Assembly (NCBI GenBank): GCA_002305545.1
Contig: DBRG01000004.1
Location: 97,762-161,761, forward strand
Direction: 5' to 3'
DNA length: 64,000 bases
DNA from: Bacteroidales bacterium UBA1374
GTDB lineage: Bacteria; Bacteroidota; Bacteroidia; Bacteroidales; UBA932
Below the pieces are notes generated by a model. It saw only the letters and a program-made list of their open reading frames with translations, was not told the DNA's origin and searched no databases. The position numbers were made by a program, and so were the translations under genes. Of the stretch, positions 25,785 through 35,310 are shown in pieces (the first letter of the stretch is position 1; each line of letters starts with the position of its first letter).

Positions 25785-28700
25785 ATGCTTTTACGAAAAA
25801 CTATCCTCATGGTTTGCGTCATGCTGGTTTCGGCGTATGCAAGCGCTCAGAACATTACCATTACCGGTAATGTCTCGGATAACACCGGCCCCGTTGTCGG
25901 GGTAACGGTTGTTGTGCGGGGGACGGTGTCAACTGCCACCACAGACCTGGATGGAAATTATTCCATCACGGCACCGTCTACTGCGACACTTACTTTTTCC
26001 TCTATTGGGTATAAGACCGTTGAAGTACCTGTCAACGGAAGAACCAGGATTGATGTTACTTTGGAGGAAGAAGCTTATATTCTGGAAGATTTAGTGGTTG
26101 TCGGATTCGGCACCCAGAAAAAAGTGAATCTGACCGGAGCCGTATCTTCTGTAAACGTTCAGGAAGCGCTGACATCACGTCCCATTGCAGACGTGGGTCG
26201 TGCACTCCAGGGATCTACTCCGGGTCTTACCATCCAGGTAGGTAGCGGTGAAGTCGGCTCGGAGGCTATAATGAAGATCCGTGGTCATGTCGGGTCTGCT
26301 GCCGGTTCCGTATCGCCTCTGATCCTGCTCGACAACGTGGAAATCCCCAGTATACAGCTGGTCAACCCTGATGATATTGAATCAATCTCTGTATTGAAAG
26401 ATGCCGCTTCTGCCTCGATTTACGGATCCAAGGCTGCTTTCGGGGTTATTCTGATCACCACCAAAAAGGGAGCCAAAACGGAAAGCGTCTCTGTAAACTA
26501 TTCGGGGAATGTATCCTTTCAGAATATGTCCAAAAAATTTGAAATGGCCGGTGTAGATGCCCTGCATTATACGGTCGAAGCGGCAGAACGTATTGGAACA
26601 ACCACCCCGGTTGGGGCTTTCTGGCTTATTGACAGGGCCGGTTACAATGCGGCTGTTGCCTGGGATAAAAAGTACGGAAGCTCACTTGACCCCTATGCAC
26701 CCATGGTCTATGGACGTGACTGGTATGTAGATCCCAGCAACCGGAAGATTGGGGTCAGAACCTACGATCCGTACAATTACCTGATACGGGAATGGGCACC
26801 AACACAAAACCACAATTTATCGGTCAGCGGTAAATCAGGAAAGACCGATTTCAATATCGGGGTGGGATACCTTGATCAGAACGGTATGATGAAAACTGCC
26901 AAACAAGATGACTTCCAACGCTGGAATGCTTCTGTAAGGGTCAACTCACAGGTCAATAAATTCCTTTCTGTTCACGCCGGCCTGATGTATTCAAAAACCC
27001 AGAAACGCTGGGCTTTTGCCACTTCCTCTACCACTGCGGATATCTGGTACTACATGTACAGATGGGGGCCGACTTTCCCTATGGCAGCATCTGATGAAAG
27101 CGGCAATCCGCTTCGCAATGCCACTTATGAGACTGCTGCGGCCAATACGGCCTCTATCACTAACAACTACACCAGCGCCAATGCGGGCCTGACAATTACT
27201 CCGGTGAAAGATTGGAACATCAACCTGGACTACACCTATTCCAACCAGGAAACCATTGAACTCGATCCCGGTACAAGTTTCATGGCCGGTGATACCTGGG
27301 TTTCAGCTATTCCTTTGAATAATCAGGACGGAACGCGGATTTACAGGGACAACGAATGGAACGAGTTCAATGCCCTGGGCGCTTCCATTCCGGCCTATAT
27401 GCTCAATTATTCCAGGTATACTGCCCCGGGGTCAAATCCGGACTTCATATACAGGGATGCAGCCAACCGTACCCGCAGCACATTGAACCTGACCACCACC
27501 TATGATCTGAACGTCAACGATGCCCACATCTTCAATTTCATGTTGGGGATGAACGCTGTGGCGTATGATTATAATTTTTCCTGGTCCCAGAAGCTGCAGT
27601 TATTGGATTACACCAATCCACAGTTTAACCTGGCATCCGGAACACAAACCTCTGGTGGTAATTCGCTATGGGATTCACAGCTTGGATTCTTTGGGCGTTT
27701 CAACTATAATTTTAAGGAAAGATATCTTTTCGAAGCCAACCTTCGTTACGATGGCACATCCAAGTTCCCCAAAGACCTTCAATGGCGGTGGTATCCTTCT
27801 TTCTCATTTGGATGGCGTGTAATGGAAGAACCATGGATGGCCTTTGCCAAACCTGCCCTGACAAGCCTGAAGTTACGCGGATCGTGGGGTTCTATTGGTG
27901 ACCAGTCGGTAAGCAACTCCCTGTATGTGCCTACAATGAGCGGCACTAATTCATGGTGGCTGCACGGGGGTGCATTAGATACCTATTTTGGCACTCCTGC
28001 TGCTGTATCCTCCATCATCACATGGCAGGACATTGTAACGCTCAATGTGGGGGTTGACATAAGTCTGTTTAACGGTGAATTGAGTGCTTCGTTTGACTGG
28101 TATCAAAGAGATACCAAAAACATGATCGTTCCCGGGGAAGGATTTTCCTACACATTTGGAACAACTGCTCCCCAGGGCAACTTTGGTTCCTTACGGACAA
28201 ACGGCTGGGAAGTATCCCTGAATTTCGGGCATCAGTTTGCAAGCGGATTCCGGATCACTGCCAGTGCCGCATTATCAGACGCCATAACTCATATTACAAA
28301 ATACGGAAGCACCACCAGCATCAATGCCTGGTACGAAGGGAAGGTGTATGGAGAGATCTGGGGTTACCAGGTTGACAGGCTGTATCAGAATGATGATTTT
28401 GTTTATGAGAATGGTAAACTCGTAACCATGAAGAGCTCAGACGGATATACAGTCAACAAACTGGCAGACCCCAACGCCCCCACACAGGGTAAATTGCAGA
28501 CAAGCTCCAACTTCAGATTTGGGCCCGGAGACGTGAAATTCAAGGACCTTAACGGTGACGGCGTGATCAACAACGGGAGCCAGCTGATTGACGACTATGG
28601 AGATTTATCGGTGATCGGGAACACGACTCCCCGTTATGAGTATAGTTTCCGTCTTGGCATGGAATACAAGGGAGTTGACTTTTCGGTATTCTTTCAGGGT

Positions 28701-29192
28701 GTTGGCAAACGTGACATGTGGGGAGCCAGCCCTCTTGCCATTCCCGGTTTCAACTCTTCAGACGGAGCCATGTCCAAGGTTATTGCCCAGGATTTCTGGT
28801 ACGAAACGTATGATGGCAGCGGTAATGTGACCGACAGCAATTACGATGCGTTCTATCCCCGTGCCTATAATCTGGGGGCCAGCAGTACCGGGAACAACAT
28901 GCAGGTATCCGACAGGTACCTGCTGAATATGGCCTATCTCAGAATGAAGAACCTGACCATAGGCTATACCATGCCCAGGCAATTAACCCGAAAGGCCATG
29001 ATAAAAAATGTCCGTATTTATGTTTCCCTGGAAAATTTCCTGACATTTGACAAACTTCGCGGACTTCCCATAGATCCGGAGGAAATTGCCGGGTATTCCT
29101 TACTTAATACGAGTAATTACAATTCCTCCCGCACAGGTGTTGGTGTTCCAACCTTTAAGAGCGCATCTGTCGGCCTTCAGTTAACTTTCTAA
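25785..29192 (+). CDS. SusC/RagA-like TonB-dependent outer-membrane transporter
   Basis: A 1135-residue protein. Signal MLLRKTILMVCVMLVSAYASAQ, then a carboxypeptidase-regulatory-like domain (ITGNVSDNTGPVVGVTVVVRG...GYKTVEVPV), the TonB-box region LEDLVVVGFGTQKKVNLTGAVSSV, the plug (GLTIQVGSGEVGSEAIMKIRGH, SISVLKDAASASIYGSKAAFGVILITTKKG) and a barrel ending SVGLQLTF. There is no STN domain. The GFGTQKKVNLTGAV form is that of classic glycan-type SusC proteins. The susD starts 11 bases later. Base composition is closer to the rest of the window than the divergent pair. No regulator or glycosidase lies next to it, so the substrate is unknown. Confidence 0.94.
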   Translation: MLLRKTILMVCVMLVSAYASAQNITITGNVSDNTGPVVGVTVVVRGTVSTATTDLDGNYSITAPSTATLTFSSIGYKTVEVPVNGRTRIDVTLEEEAYILEDLVVVGFGTQKKVNLTGAVSSVNVQEALTSRPIADVGRALQGSTPGLTIQVGSGEVGSEAIMKIRGHVGSAAGSVSPLILLDNVEIPSIQLVNPDDIESISVLKDAASASIYGSKAAFGVILITTKKGAKTESVSVNYSGNVSFQNMSKKFEMAGVDALHYTVEAAERIGTTTPVGAFWLIDRAGYNAAVAWDKKYGSSLDPYAPMVYGRDWYVDPSNRKIGVRTYDPYNYLIREWAPTQNHNLSVSGKSGKTDFNIGVGYLDQNGMMKTAKQDDFQRWNASVRVNSQVNKFLSVHAGLMYSKTQKRWAFATSSTTADIWYYMYRWGPTFPMAASDESGNPLRNATYETAAANTASITNNYTSANAGLTITPVKDWNINLDYTYSNQETIELDPGTSFMAGDTWVSAIPLNNQDGTRIYRDNEWNEFNALGASIPAYMLNYSRYTAPGSNPDFIYRDAANRTRSTLNLTTTYDLNVNDAHIFNFMLGMNAVAYDYNFSWSQKLQLLDYTNPQFNLASGTQTSGGNSLWDSQLGFFGRFNYNFKERYLFEANLRYDGTSKFPKDLQWRWYPSFSFGWRVMEEPWMAFAKPALTSLKLRGSWGSIGDQSVSNSLYVPTMSGTNSWWLHGGALDTYFGTPAAVSSIITWQDIVTLNVGVDISLFNGELSASFDWYQRDTKNMIVPGEGFSYTFGTTAPQGNFGSLRTNGWEVSLNFGHQFASGFRITASAALSDAITHITKYGSTTSINAWYEGKVYGEIWGYQVDRLYQNDDFVYENGKLVTMKSSDGYTVNKLADPNAPTQGKLQTSSNFRFGPGDVKFKDLNGDGVINNGSQLIDDYGDLSVIGNTTPRYEYSFRLGMEYKGVDFSVFFQGVGKRDMWGASPLAIPGFNSSDGAMSKVIAQDFWYETYDGSGNVTDSNYDAFYPRAYNLGASSTGNNMQVSDRYLLNMAYLRMKNLTIGYTMPRQLTRKAMIKNVRIYVSLENFLTFDKLRGLPIDPEEIAGYSLLNTSNYNSSRTGVGVPTFKSASVGLQLTF

Positions 29193-29203
29193 AATCAGAC
29201 ACT

Positions 29204-31126
29204 ATGAATAAAATAATACTAACCTTAGGTTTATTAGCGGCTATAACCCTGGCGGGGTGCAGCGATTTTCTGGATCGTCCCCAGAAAACAGCTATGGACG
29301 ATTCAAACTACTGGACCAGCGAATCCAATGTACGTCTGTTTGTGAATGGAGGTTATCCCAATTATTTCAACGGATATGACAGATCATGGGGAACCGCCTA
29401 CGTTCCTTACAGGGGCGCAAATTTCAACGACGATATGACTTCGGCCGGCAAACAATCATCATTTCTTGCTGCTGTCCCTGCCGACAACTGGTACCGCTCG
29501 GAATCGGCAACGACCATTTACTGGCTTACCCAAAGCGGAGCATCTGCCTGGAACTTTGGATGGGTCCGGAAATGGAATACACTAATTGAACGTCTGGCCA
29601 CGATGAAAGAGAACGGTTATCTGTCAGATGAACAGTTCAACCACTGGAACGGTGTTGCCAGGCTCTTCAGGGGTATGGAATACAGCCGCCTGGTACAGTC
29701 ATTCGGGGATGTCCCATACTACGATAAACCCGTAAGTGACACCGACATGGACGAACAGTACAAGGACAGGGACCCAAGGACAATGGTTATGGATAAAGTC
29801 TATGAAGATTTCGTCTATGCCATGGCCAACATAAGGGCAAACGACGGGGTGAACTATGTCAACAAATATGTCGCAGCGGCACTGGCTTCGCGTTATATGC
29901 TCTTTGAAGGCACCTGGTACAAGTATCATCCCGGTTCGGGAACCAATGACCTGGCTAAAAAATTCCTTCAATTGGTGGTAACGGCTGGTGATCTGGTAAT
30001 TAATTCGGGTCAGTATGCTTTCACTACCGATTTCCGTTCGCTTTTTGGCTCCGATACTAAACAGGGCAAGGAAATTATCCTGTACAGGGAATACAACGCA
30101 GAACTTTCTGCGACACACTGTATCGCTTCGTATTCCAACCTTACAGAATCACAGGGCCCGGCTGCCAACCTGGCCCTGGCAAAATCTTTCATATGCAACG
30201 ACGGGAAACCCTGGCAGAGTTCAACAGTAGCGGATGCCGACAACTTTGAACTAAAGAAAATGGCTCTTACACGAGATCCGCGTTTTGAGGCCACATTCTG
30301 GGGAGCCCCGTTGCAATCTTCAGCAACACTTCTCTATGTGTGCAAGTTTATTGACCGCGTGGGGGTAACATACTCTTTTGACAACAATTCGGCACCCCGG
30401 CCCCCAAAATACGGATCCATGACCAATACAAACGGATTCCCGGTGTTACGTCTTGCAGAAGTGGTGTTGAACTGGATCGAGGCCAAGCAGGAACTGGCCC
30501 TTTCCTATGGAGGCGCTGCAGTCACACAGGCCGATCTTGACAAATCCATCAATGCAATTCGCAACCGTCCTTTGGACGAACATGCCATTGCCGAAGGAGT
30601 TCAGAAGACGGCTCCCTTGATGCTTGCCGCTATACCCGATGATCCGGCCCGTATTTCTTCCGCCGAAGCCAATACGCTGGCAGGTATCGTCAACAGCCCC
30701 CTACTTTGGGAAATCCGTCGTGAACGCCGCATGGAGTTTGTGTTTGAAAACAACCGCATCCTGGATCTCCGCAGATGGGGAAAATTGGAATTGATGAATG
30801 GTGCCACAAATCCTGACCTGCTATTAGGGGCATGGTGTGATTTCAACACCACCCAATCAGGAAATGACATCAATTTCAACTACCTGATCCCGGGAAAACA
30901 GATAGATAAGGGTGATGCCAAAGCGTTGAAAGTCATGAAGCCTGATGGCACTGTTGTGCCTTATACAGGGACCAACCAAGCCGATATGGTAGGCTTCTAC
31001 CTCCCTCAGGGTGTTCAGAACCGCGATGCTTTTACCCAGAGGAGTTACCTGATGCCAATTTGTACAGACGTTATTGAGATGTACAAGGATAAAGGATACA
31101 CTATTTCTCAAAATCCGGGCTGGTAA
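29204..31126 (+). CDS. SusD/RagB-like nutrient-binding outer-membrane lipoprotein
   Basis: A 640-residue protein. The signal MNKIILTLGLLAAITLAGCSDFLDR has the lipobox LAGC and the usual CSDFLDRPQKT start of classic SusD proteins. The conserved helices (RLFRGMEYSRLVQSFGDVPYYDKPV) and the C-terminal region LLWEIRRERRMEFVFENNRILDLRRWGKLELMN are clear. It pairs with the SusC 11 bases upstream to capture a nutrient, probably a glycan, at the cell surface. It ends with a strong terminator. Confidence 0.94.
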   Translation: MNKIILTLGLLAAITLAGCSDFLDRPQKTAMDDSNYWTSESNVRLFVNGGYPNYFNGYDRSWGTAYVPYRGANFNDDMTSAGKQSSFLAAVPADNWYRSESATTIYWLTQSGASAWNFGWVRKWNTLIERLATMKENGYLSDEQFNHWNGVARLFRGMEYSRLVQSFGDVPYYDKPVSDTDMDEQYKDRDPRTMVMDKVYEDFVYAMANIRANDGVNYVNKYVAAALASRYMLFEGTWYKYHPGSGTNDLAKKFLQLVVTAGDLVINSGQYAFTTDFRSLFGSDTKQGKEIILYREYNAELSATHCIASYSNLTESQGPAANLALAKSFICNDGKPWQSSTVADADNFELKKMALTRDPRFEATFWGAPLQSSATLLYVCKFIDRVGVTYSFDNNSAPRPPKYGSMTNTNGFPVLRLAEVVLNWIEAKQELALSYGGAAVTQADLDKSINAIRNRPLDEHAIAEGVQKTAPLMLAAIPDDPARISSAEANTLAGIVNSPLLWEIRRERRMEFVFENNRILDLRRWGKLELMNGATNPDLLLGAWCDFNTTQSGNDINFNYLIPGKQIDKGDAKALKVMKPDGTVVPYTGTNQADMVGFYLPQGVQNRDAFTQRSYLMPICTDVIEMYKDKGYTISQNPGW

Positions 31127-31154
31127 CATGTAACCGTTAACCGGAAACAAGAAA

Positions 31155-31189
31155 AAGGGGTAACTAAAAAGTAGTTGCCCCCTTTTTTT
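31155..31189 (+). terminator. Terminator after the second susD gene
   Basis: A stem with AAGGGG...AACTA pairs with TAGTTGCCCCCTT and is followed by seven T. The core GGGGTAACTAAAAAGTAGT is almost the same as in the terminator at 20424-20459 of the other susD. Confidence 0.85.
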
Positions 31190-31197
31190 GTCGCTTC

Positions 31198-31254
31198 CAC
31201 CACAAGAACGGGAAGCTTTTCATTTTTAGCCGAGGCTTCCCTTGTCTTGTGGTG
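31198..31254. repeat. REP-like palindrome 5
   Basis: Left arm CACCACAAGAACGGGAAGC (31198-31216) pairs with 31235-31254 with one inserted base. The loop is TTTTCATTTTTAGCCGAG, the same orientation as copies 1 and 3. It lies only 9 bases after the susD terminator. Confidence 0.8.
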
Positions 31255-31286
31255 CCAGCAACGCCTTCTGGCAGCCGCAGAGGTAA

Positions 31287-31405
31287 GTGCCCCGCAGACT
31301 TGATTCTTTTGACTCATAAACAGCTGCTTAAACGTTTCGTACCCCCAGGGTATGAATTGCATAATGCCCTGAATTTCAGATAAAAGAACAATGTGTGCAA
31401 CGCAC
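31287..31405. repeat. 119-bp structured unit B
   Basis: Same length and order as unit A: GTGCCCCGCAGACTTGA..., TTTTGACTCATAAACAGCTGCTTAA, a hairpin TACCCCC / GGGTA, GAATTGCATAA, AAAAGAACAA and a closing GCAACGCAC. The ends GTGC..GCA and TGC..GCAC still pair although the middle of the arms has changed. It is in the same orientation as unit A, 11.1 kb away. Confidence 0.72.
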
Positions 31406-31411
31406 AGCTGG

Positions 31412-31439
31412 CTGCCCATAAAGAACAAAGCGCCTCGGC
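31412..31439. repeat. Half copy of a REP-like palindrome
   Basis: CTGCCCATAAAGAACAAAG then CGCCTCGGC matches only the left arm and loop of copies 4 and 7. It follows unit B just as palindrome 4 follows unit A. The right arm is missing, replaced by an A-run that serves as the tail of the tsf terminator. Confidence 0.6.
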
Positions 31440-31473
31440 AAAAAAAAAGAGGATGACTTTTTTTGTCACCCTC
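31440..31473 (-). terminator. Terminator after tsf
   Basis: GAGGATGAC (31449-31457) pairs with GTCACCCTC (31465-31473) around seven T, with an A-run (T-run on the minus strand) at 31440-31448. It closes the minus-strand tsf operon. Confidence 0.85.
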
Positions 31474-31493
31474 AATTTTCTACTATTTGTATT

Positions 31494-32318
31494 CTAGTCG
31501 TTCAGGGAATAACGGGAGAAGGCAGTCACCTGTACCTGGGGATCCACTGTTTTCAGGTATTCCTTCACAGAGATCTTGCCGTCCTTGACAAAGACCTGGT
31601 CTTCCAGGGTATATTCCTTGAAGAATTTATTGAGTTTGCCCAGGGCAATCTTCTCTACCATTTCTTCCGGCTTGCCTTCCATACGGATCTGCTCACGGTA
31701 AATATGGAGTTCCTTTTCTATGATCTCTTTGGGGCAGCTTTCGCGGTTGACAGAAACCGGGACCATGGCAGTGATCTGCATGGCGATTTCTTTGGCAGCT
31801 TCTGCCGGGATGGGTTTGCTAAATCCCACGATCGTGGCCACTTTGTTGTTCATATGGATATATGCCCCCATGTAGGGAGCTTCCAGCTTGCTGTAAAAAG
31901 CGACCACATGCTTTTCCCCGCTTTTCCCGGTCTGTTGGGTTACGGCATCGGCAATGGTGCTGTCCTCATAGGGAAGGTTGAGCAGGGCTTCCAGGTTCCC
32001 GGGAAAATGTTCCAGGGCTTTGCGTGCAATACCCATGGCAAGATCCTGAAATTCCTTGTTCTTGGCCACAAAATCGGTTTCACAACCCAGGCACACCAGG
32101 ATTGCGCGATCTTTCTTCTCATTGGTTATGGCTATAACTGATCCTTCGGTTGTTTCACGATCTGCCCGCTTGGCGGCAACCAATTTTCCTTTTTCTCTGA
32201 TAATTTCCTGTGCCCGTTCAAAGTCTCCATTGGATTCAACAAGAGCATTCTTGCAATCCATCATGCCGGCACCGGTCATTTTACGTAGTTTTGCTACGTC
32301 GGTTGCTTTAATTTCCAT
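31494..32318 (-). CDS. tsf: Translation elongation factor Ts
   Basis: A 274-residue protein. The N-terminal UBA-like part reads VAKLRKMTGAGMMDCKNALVESNGDFERA, and the EF-Tu-contacting motif is TDFVAKN. It recharges EF-Tu by removing GDP. It starts 13 bases after rpsB and ends in a terminator, the last gene of rplM-rpsI-rpsB-tsf. Confidence 0.96.
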   Translation of the reverse strand: MEIKATDVAKLRKMTGAGMMDCKNALVESNGDFERAQEIIREKGKLVAAKRADRETTEGSVIAITNEKKDRAILVCLGCETDFVAKNKEFQDLAMGIARKALEHFPGNLEALLNLPYEDSTIADAVTQQTGKSGEKHVVAFYSKLEAPYMGAYIHMNNKVATIVGFSKPIPAEAAKEIAMQITAMVPVSVNRESCPKEIIEKELHIYREQIRMEGKPEEMVEKIALGKLNKFFKEYTLEDQVFVKDGKISVKEYLKTVDPQVQVTAFSRYSLND

Positions 32319-32331
32319 ATATATTTGTTTC

Positions 32332-33237
32332 TTATTCTGGTTTGTTATCTTCAGTTTTCTCTACGGGAGCAGCTTCTTCCTTCACAGGGGCAGCTTCTTC
32401 TTTCACGGGTTCAGTCTCCTTAGCTTTTACGGGAGTCTCTTCTTTCCTGGTTTCATCAATACGCTGCCTGCGGCTGCGGGTACGTTTTACCGGGGCATCG
32501 GATTCTTCTTCTTCCGATAAGTCGAGACTTACTTCCTTGTCCTTTTCCAATTTGCGTTCGTCAAGGCCCTCACTTATAGCCTGGCGGAAAATATTGACAA
32601 TAAGAGAAATGGATTTGGCTGCATCGTCGTTTGCCGGGATCACAAAATCAATGGGTGTGGGATCGCAACAAGTATCAACCATGGCGATAACCGGGATATT
32701 CAAACGGGATGCCTCTTTTACGGCATTGATCTCTTTCTGGATGTCTACCACAAAAAGGGCTGCAGGCAAACGGTTCAGATCGGCGATGGACCCCAGGTTT
32801 TTCTCCAGCTTGGCACGCTGGCGGGTAACCTGCAGGCGTTCGCGCTTTGCAAGGGTTTCAAAGGTGCCGTCTGTCATCATTTTATCAATGGTGTTCATTT
32901 TTTTGACGGCTTTGCGTATGGTGGGAAAGTTGGTGAGCATTCCGCCCGGCCAGCGTTCCGTGACATAAGGCATGTTCACTTCTTTAGCGGCTTCTGCCAC
33001 AATGTCTTTGGCTTGTTTCTTGGTGGCGACAAACAGGATTTTCCTGCCGGCTTTGGCCAGCTGTTTTGCAACAATGCTTGCTTCTTCTATCTTGACAATG
33101 GTTTTGTGCAGGTCAATGATATGGATCCCGTTTTTCTCCATGAATATATAAGGGGCCATTTTAGGATTCCACTTACGTTTGAGGTGGCCAAAATGTACTC
33201 CTGCATCAAGAAGTTCCTGGAAATTTGTTCTTGGCAT
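32332..33237 (-). CDS. rpsB: 30S ribosomal protein S2 with acidic/lysine tail
   Basis: A 301-residue protein from MPRTNFQELLDAGVHFGHLKRKWNPKMAPYIF; in-frame codons upstream (to 33279) are not typical of S2. The body is normal (FVATKKQAKDIVAEAA, WPGGMLTNFPTI, NRLPAALFVVDI, DTCCDPTPIDFVIPANDDA). After about residue 235 there is a low-complexity tail with repeated KEEAAPV and TEPVK, not part of the S2 fold. The gene lies 157 bases after rpsI, a gap in which I found no clear promoter. Confidence 0.95.
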   Translation of the reverse strand: MPRTNFQELLDAGVHFGHLKRKWNPKMAPYIFMEKNGIHIIDLHKTIVKIEEASIVAKQLAKAGRKILFVATKKQAKDIVAEAAKEVNMPYVTERWPGGMLTNFPTIRKAVKKMNTIDKMMTDGTFETLAKRERLQVTRQRAKLEKNLGSIADLNRLPAALFVVDIQKEINAVKEASRLNIPVIAMVDTCCDPTPIDFVIPANDDAAKSISLIVNIFRQAISEGLDERKLEKDKEVSLDLSEEEESDAPVKRTRSRRQRIDETRKEETPVKAKETEPVKEEAAPVKEEAAPVEKTEDNKPE

Positions 33238-33394
33238 TTTTGTTTGTTTTTTAATTTTTGTTTTTACTCTTTTTAGCAATTAAAGGGTAGTGTCTCTGAC
33301 AGTCCGCTTTAATTTTCCGCGGCAACCGAAACAGCTGGCAGCATATTATTGATCACAGTTGTTTTGACAATTGCCGTGCATTGGTTATCAGCGG

Positions 33395-33784
33395 TTAACG
33401 TTTGCTGAACTGGAAGCGTCTGCGTGCTCCGGGTTGTCCGGGTTTCTTGCGCTCTACCTCGCGGGCATCGCGGGTAAGCATCCCGTTGGTTTTGAGGACA
33501 CCACGATAGGCTTCGGAATCTATTTTGCATAAGGCGCGGGCAATGGCCAGACGCAAAGCTTCTGCCTGTCCCTTTACACCGCCTCCGTCCAGGTTGACCT
33601 TAATGTCAAACTGGGAGGAGGTTCCTGTCAGATCCAGGGCCTGCCTGGCAATGTACTGGAGGGTGCCTTCCTTAAAATAGTCTTCCAAAGGACGATCATT
33701 GATGGTGATGTTCCCTTTTCCGGCTTGAACGTAAACGCGAGCAACAGCTGATTTTCTTCTTCCAAGGGCGTTGATGACTTCCAT
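33395..33784 (-). CDS. rpsI: 30S ribosomal protein S9
   Basis: A 129-residue protein: NALGRRKSAVARVYVQAGKGNITINDRPLEDYF at the start and the C-terminal RKKPGQPGARRRFQFSKR tail whose last residues reach the P-site tRNA. It starts 7 bases after rplM. Confidence 0.97.
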   Translation of the reverse strand: MEVINALGRRKSAVARVYVQAGKGNITINDRPLEDYFKEGTLQYIARQALDLTGTSSQFDIKVNLDGGGVKGQAEALRLAIARALCKIDSEAYRGVLKTNGMLTRDAREVERKKPGQPGARRRFQFSKR

Positions 33785-33791
33785 GCTCTGT

Positions 33792-34244
33792 TTAGTTTTC
33801 GTTTAAAGTGATTTGTTTGGGTTGCTGCGCCTGGTGAGGATGTTCCGGACCCTGGTATACATACAGGTTGCGGAAAAGCTCCGAGCCGAGGCGAGTTTTG
33901 GGAAGCATGCCTTTAACGGCGTGTTCCACAAGGAAAAGCGGTTTACGTTTAAGCAGCTCTTTGGCTGTTTCATTGCGTTGACCGCCAGGGTATCCGGAGT
34001 GCCGGACATACGTTTTGTCGTCCAGTTTATTCCCGGTCAGGCGGACTTTTTCTGCATTGATGATAATGACGTTATCACCACAGTCCACGTGAGGGGTATA
34101 ATTGGGTTTGTGCTTGCCTCTGAGCAAAGTAGCTGCTTTTACAGCAAGACGTCCCAACACCTGATCGGTAGCGTCCAGCAACACCCACTCTTTGGTAACA
34201 GTGGCTTTGTTGGCGCTTACGGTCTTGTAGGATAATGTGTTCAC
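33792..34244 (-). CDS. rplM: 50S ribosomal protein L13
   Basis: A 150-residue protein with the L13 motifs WVLLDATDQVLGRLAVKAATLLRGKHKPNYTPHVDCGDNVIIINA and HAVKGMLPKTRLG. It is the first gene of the rplM-rpsI-rpsB-tsf unit and has its own promoter with a 5' hairpin. Confidence 0.97.
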   Translation of the reverse strand: MNTLSYKTVSANKATVTKEWVLLDATDQVLGRLAVKAATLLRGKHKPNYTPHVDCGDNVIIINAEKVRLTGNKLDDKTYVRHSGYPGGQRNETAKELLKRKPLFLVEHAVKGMLPKTRLGSELFRNLYVYQGPEHPHQAQQPKQITLNEN

Positions 34245-34284
34245 CTGGTTGATTTTTAGAATAATTATGTAATAAAATTGCGAT

Positions 34285-34312
34285 CCCCCAATTTAAAGGG
34301 GCAGCAAAGATA
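34285..34312 (-). promoter_or_regulatory. rplM -7 box and 5' hairpin
   Basis: On the minus strand TATCTTTG (34305-34312) is followed at once by CTGCCCC...GGGGG, a hairpin formed by 34298-34301 and 34285-34289. The layout matches the rplC and rpsO leaders. About 60 bases remain before the ATG. Confidence 0.6.
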
Positions 34313-34329
34313 CTACTTTTTTCCAGAAA

Positions 34330-35310
34330 TCAAAGCGAAAGTATGTAGGCAATATCCACCCAGCGTTTGTTTATTTCACTATGCCGGGAGCAGGCTTCAT
34401 GGAATGGTGTGAATACCGTCTGGTTGTTTACCTGCCCTGCCATCATCCCTGTTTTACCCTCCAGAAGAGCCACTACCGCATCGTGTCCCAGTATGCTGGC
34501 CAGGATACGGTCGTTGGCGGTGGGGGCTCCGCCCCGTTGTATGTGACCCAGTGTGGTAACGCGGGTCTCGTACCCGGGCAGCCGTTCTTTGACTTTGGCG
34601 GCCACTGTCGTGGCGTTTCCCTGTTCCTGCCCCTCGGCCACAATGATTATGCCCGAAGTTTTGTTTTTGCGTCGTTCCAGTTCCAGGTATTCACAGAGTT
34701 TGCCGATATCGGTCTGTATCTCGGGGATAAGGGTCGCCTCGGCCCCGGTCGAAATGGAAGTGTTCAATGCTATGAATCCTGCATCCCGGCCCATGACCTC
34801 TACAAAGAAAACCATGTTGTGGGAATCGGCTGTGTCACGCAATTTATCAACTGCCTGCACGGCTGTGTTGACTGCGGTATCGAATCCTATGGTATAATCA
34901 GTTCCAAAAATGTCGTTGTCTATGGTGCCGGGAACACCTATGACCGGAAGTCCGAATTCCTTCACCAGCAGGTCGGCAGCCCGGAAGGATCCGTCACCGC
35001 CTATGACCACCAGGGCATCGATTCCCTGTTGCTGCATGTTCTGCCAGGCTGCAGAACGGGCTTCCCTTGTCTTGAACTCGGGACAGCGCGAAGATTTGAG
35101 GAAAGTGCCCCCCAGTGATATCTTCTGTGCAACGGAATGATTTTGCAAGGGTATGAACAGGTTCTGCAGAAGGCCGGTGAATCCGCGCTGTATTCCTGTA
35201 ACACTGCACCCATGATAAGTGGATGTCCTCACAACAGCCCGGATTGCGGCATTCATACCGGGAGCGTCTCCACCTGAAGTGAGGACGCCTATTGTTTTTA
35301 TATTTTTCAT
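34330..35310 (-). CDS. pfkA: 6-phosphofructokinase, ATP-type
   Basis: A 326-residue protein. The phosphate loop (IGVLTSGGDAPGMNAAIRAVVR), GGDGS motif (ALVVIGGDGSFRAADLL), catalytic PGTIDNDIFGTDYTIGFDTAVNT and the ATP-type MGRDAGFIA segment are all present. It phosphorylates fructose 6-phosphate in glycolysis. The residues fit the ATP-dependent bacterial type. It is transcribed away from the dihydrouridine synthase gene with only 35 bases between starts. Confidence 0.95.
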   Translation of the reverse strand: MKNIKTIGVLTSGGDAPGMNAAIRAVVRTSTYHGCSVTGIQRGFTGLLQNLFIPLQNHSVAQKISLGGTFLKSSRCPEFKTREARSAAWQNMQQQGIDALVVIGGDGSFRAADLLVKEFGLPVIGVPGTIDNDIFGTDYTIGFDTAVNTAVQAVDKLRDTADSHNMVFFVEVMGRDAGFIALNTSISTGAEATLIPEIQTDIGKLCEYLELERRKNKTSGIIIVAEGQEQGNATTVAAKVKERLPGYETRVTTLGHIQRGGAPTANDRILASILGHDAVVALLEGKTGMMAGQVNNQTVFTPFHEACSRHSEINKRWVDIAYILSL

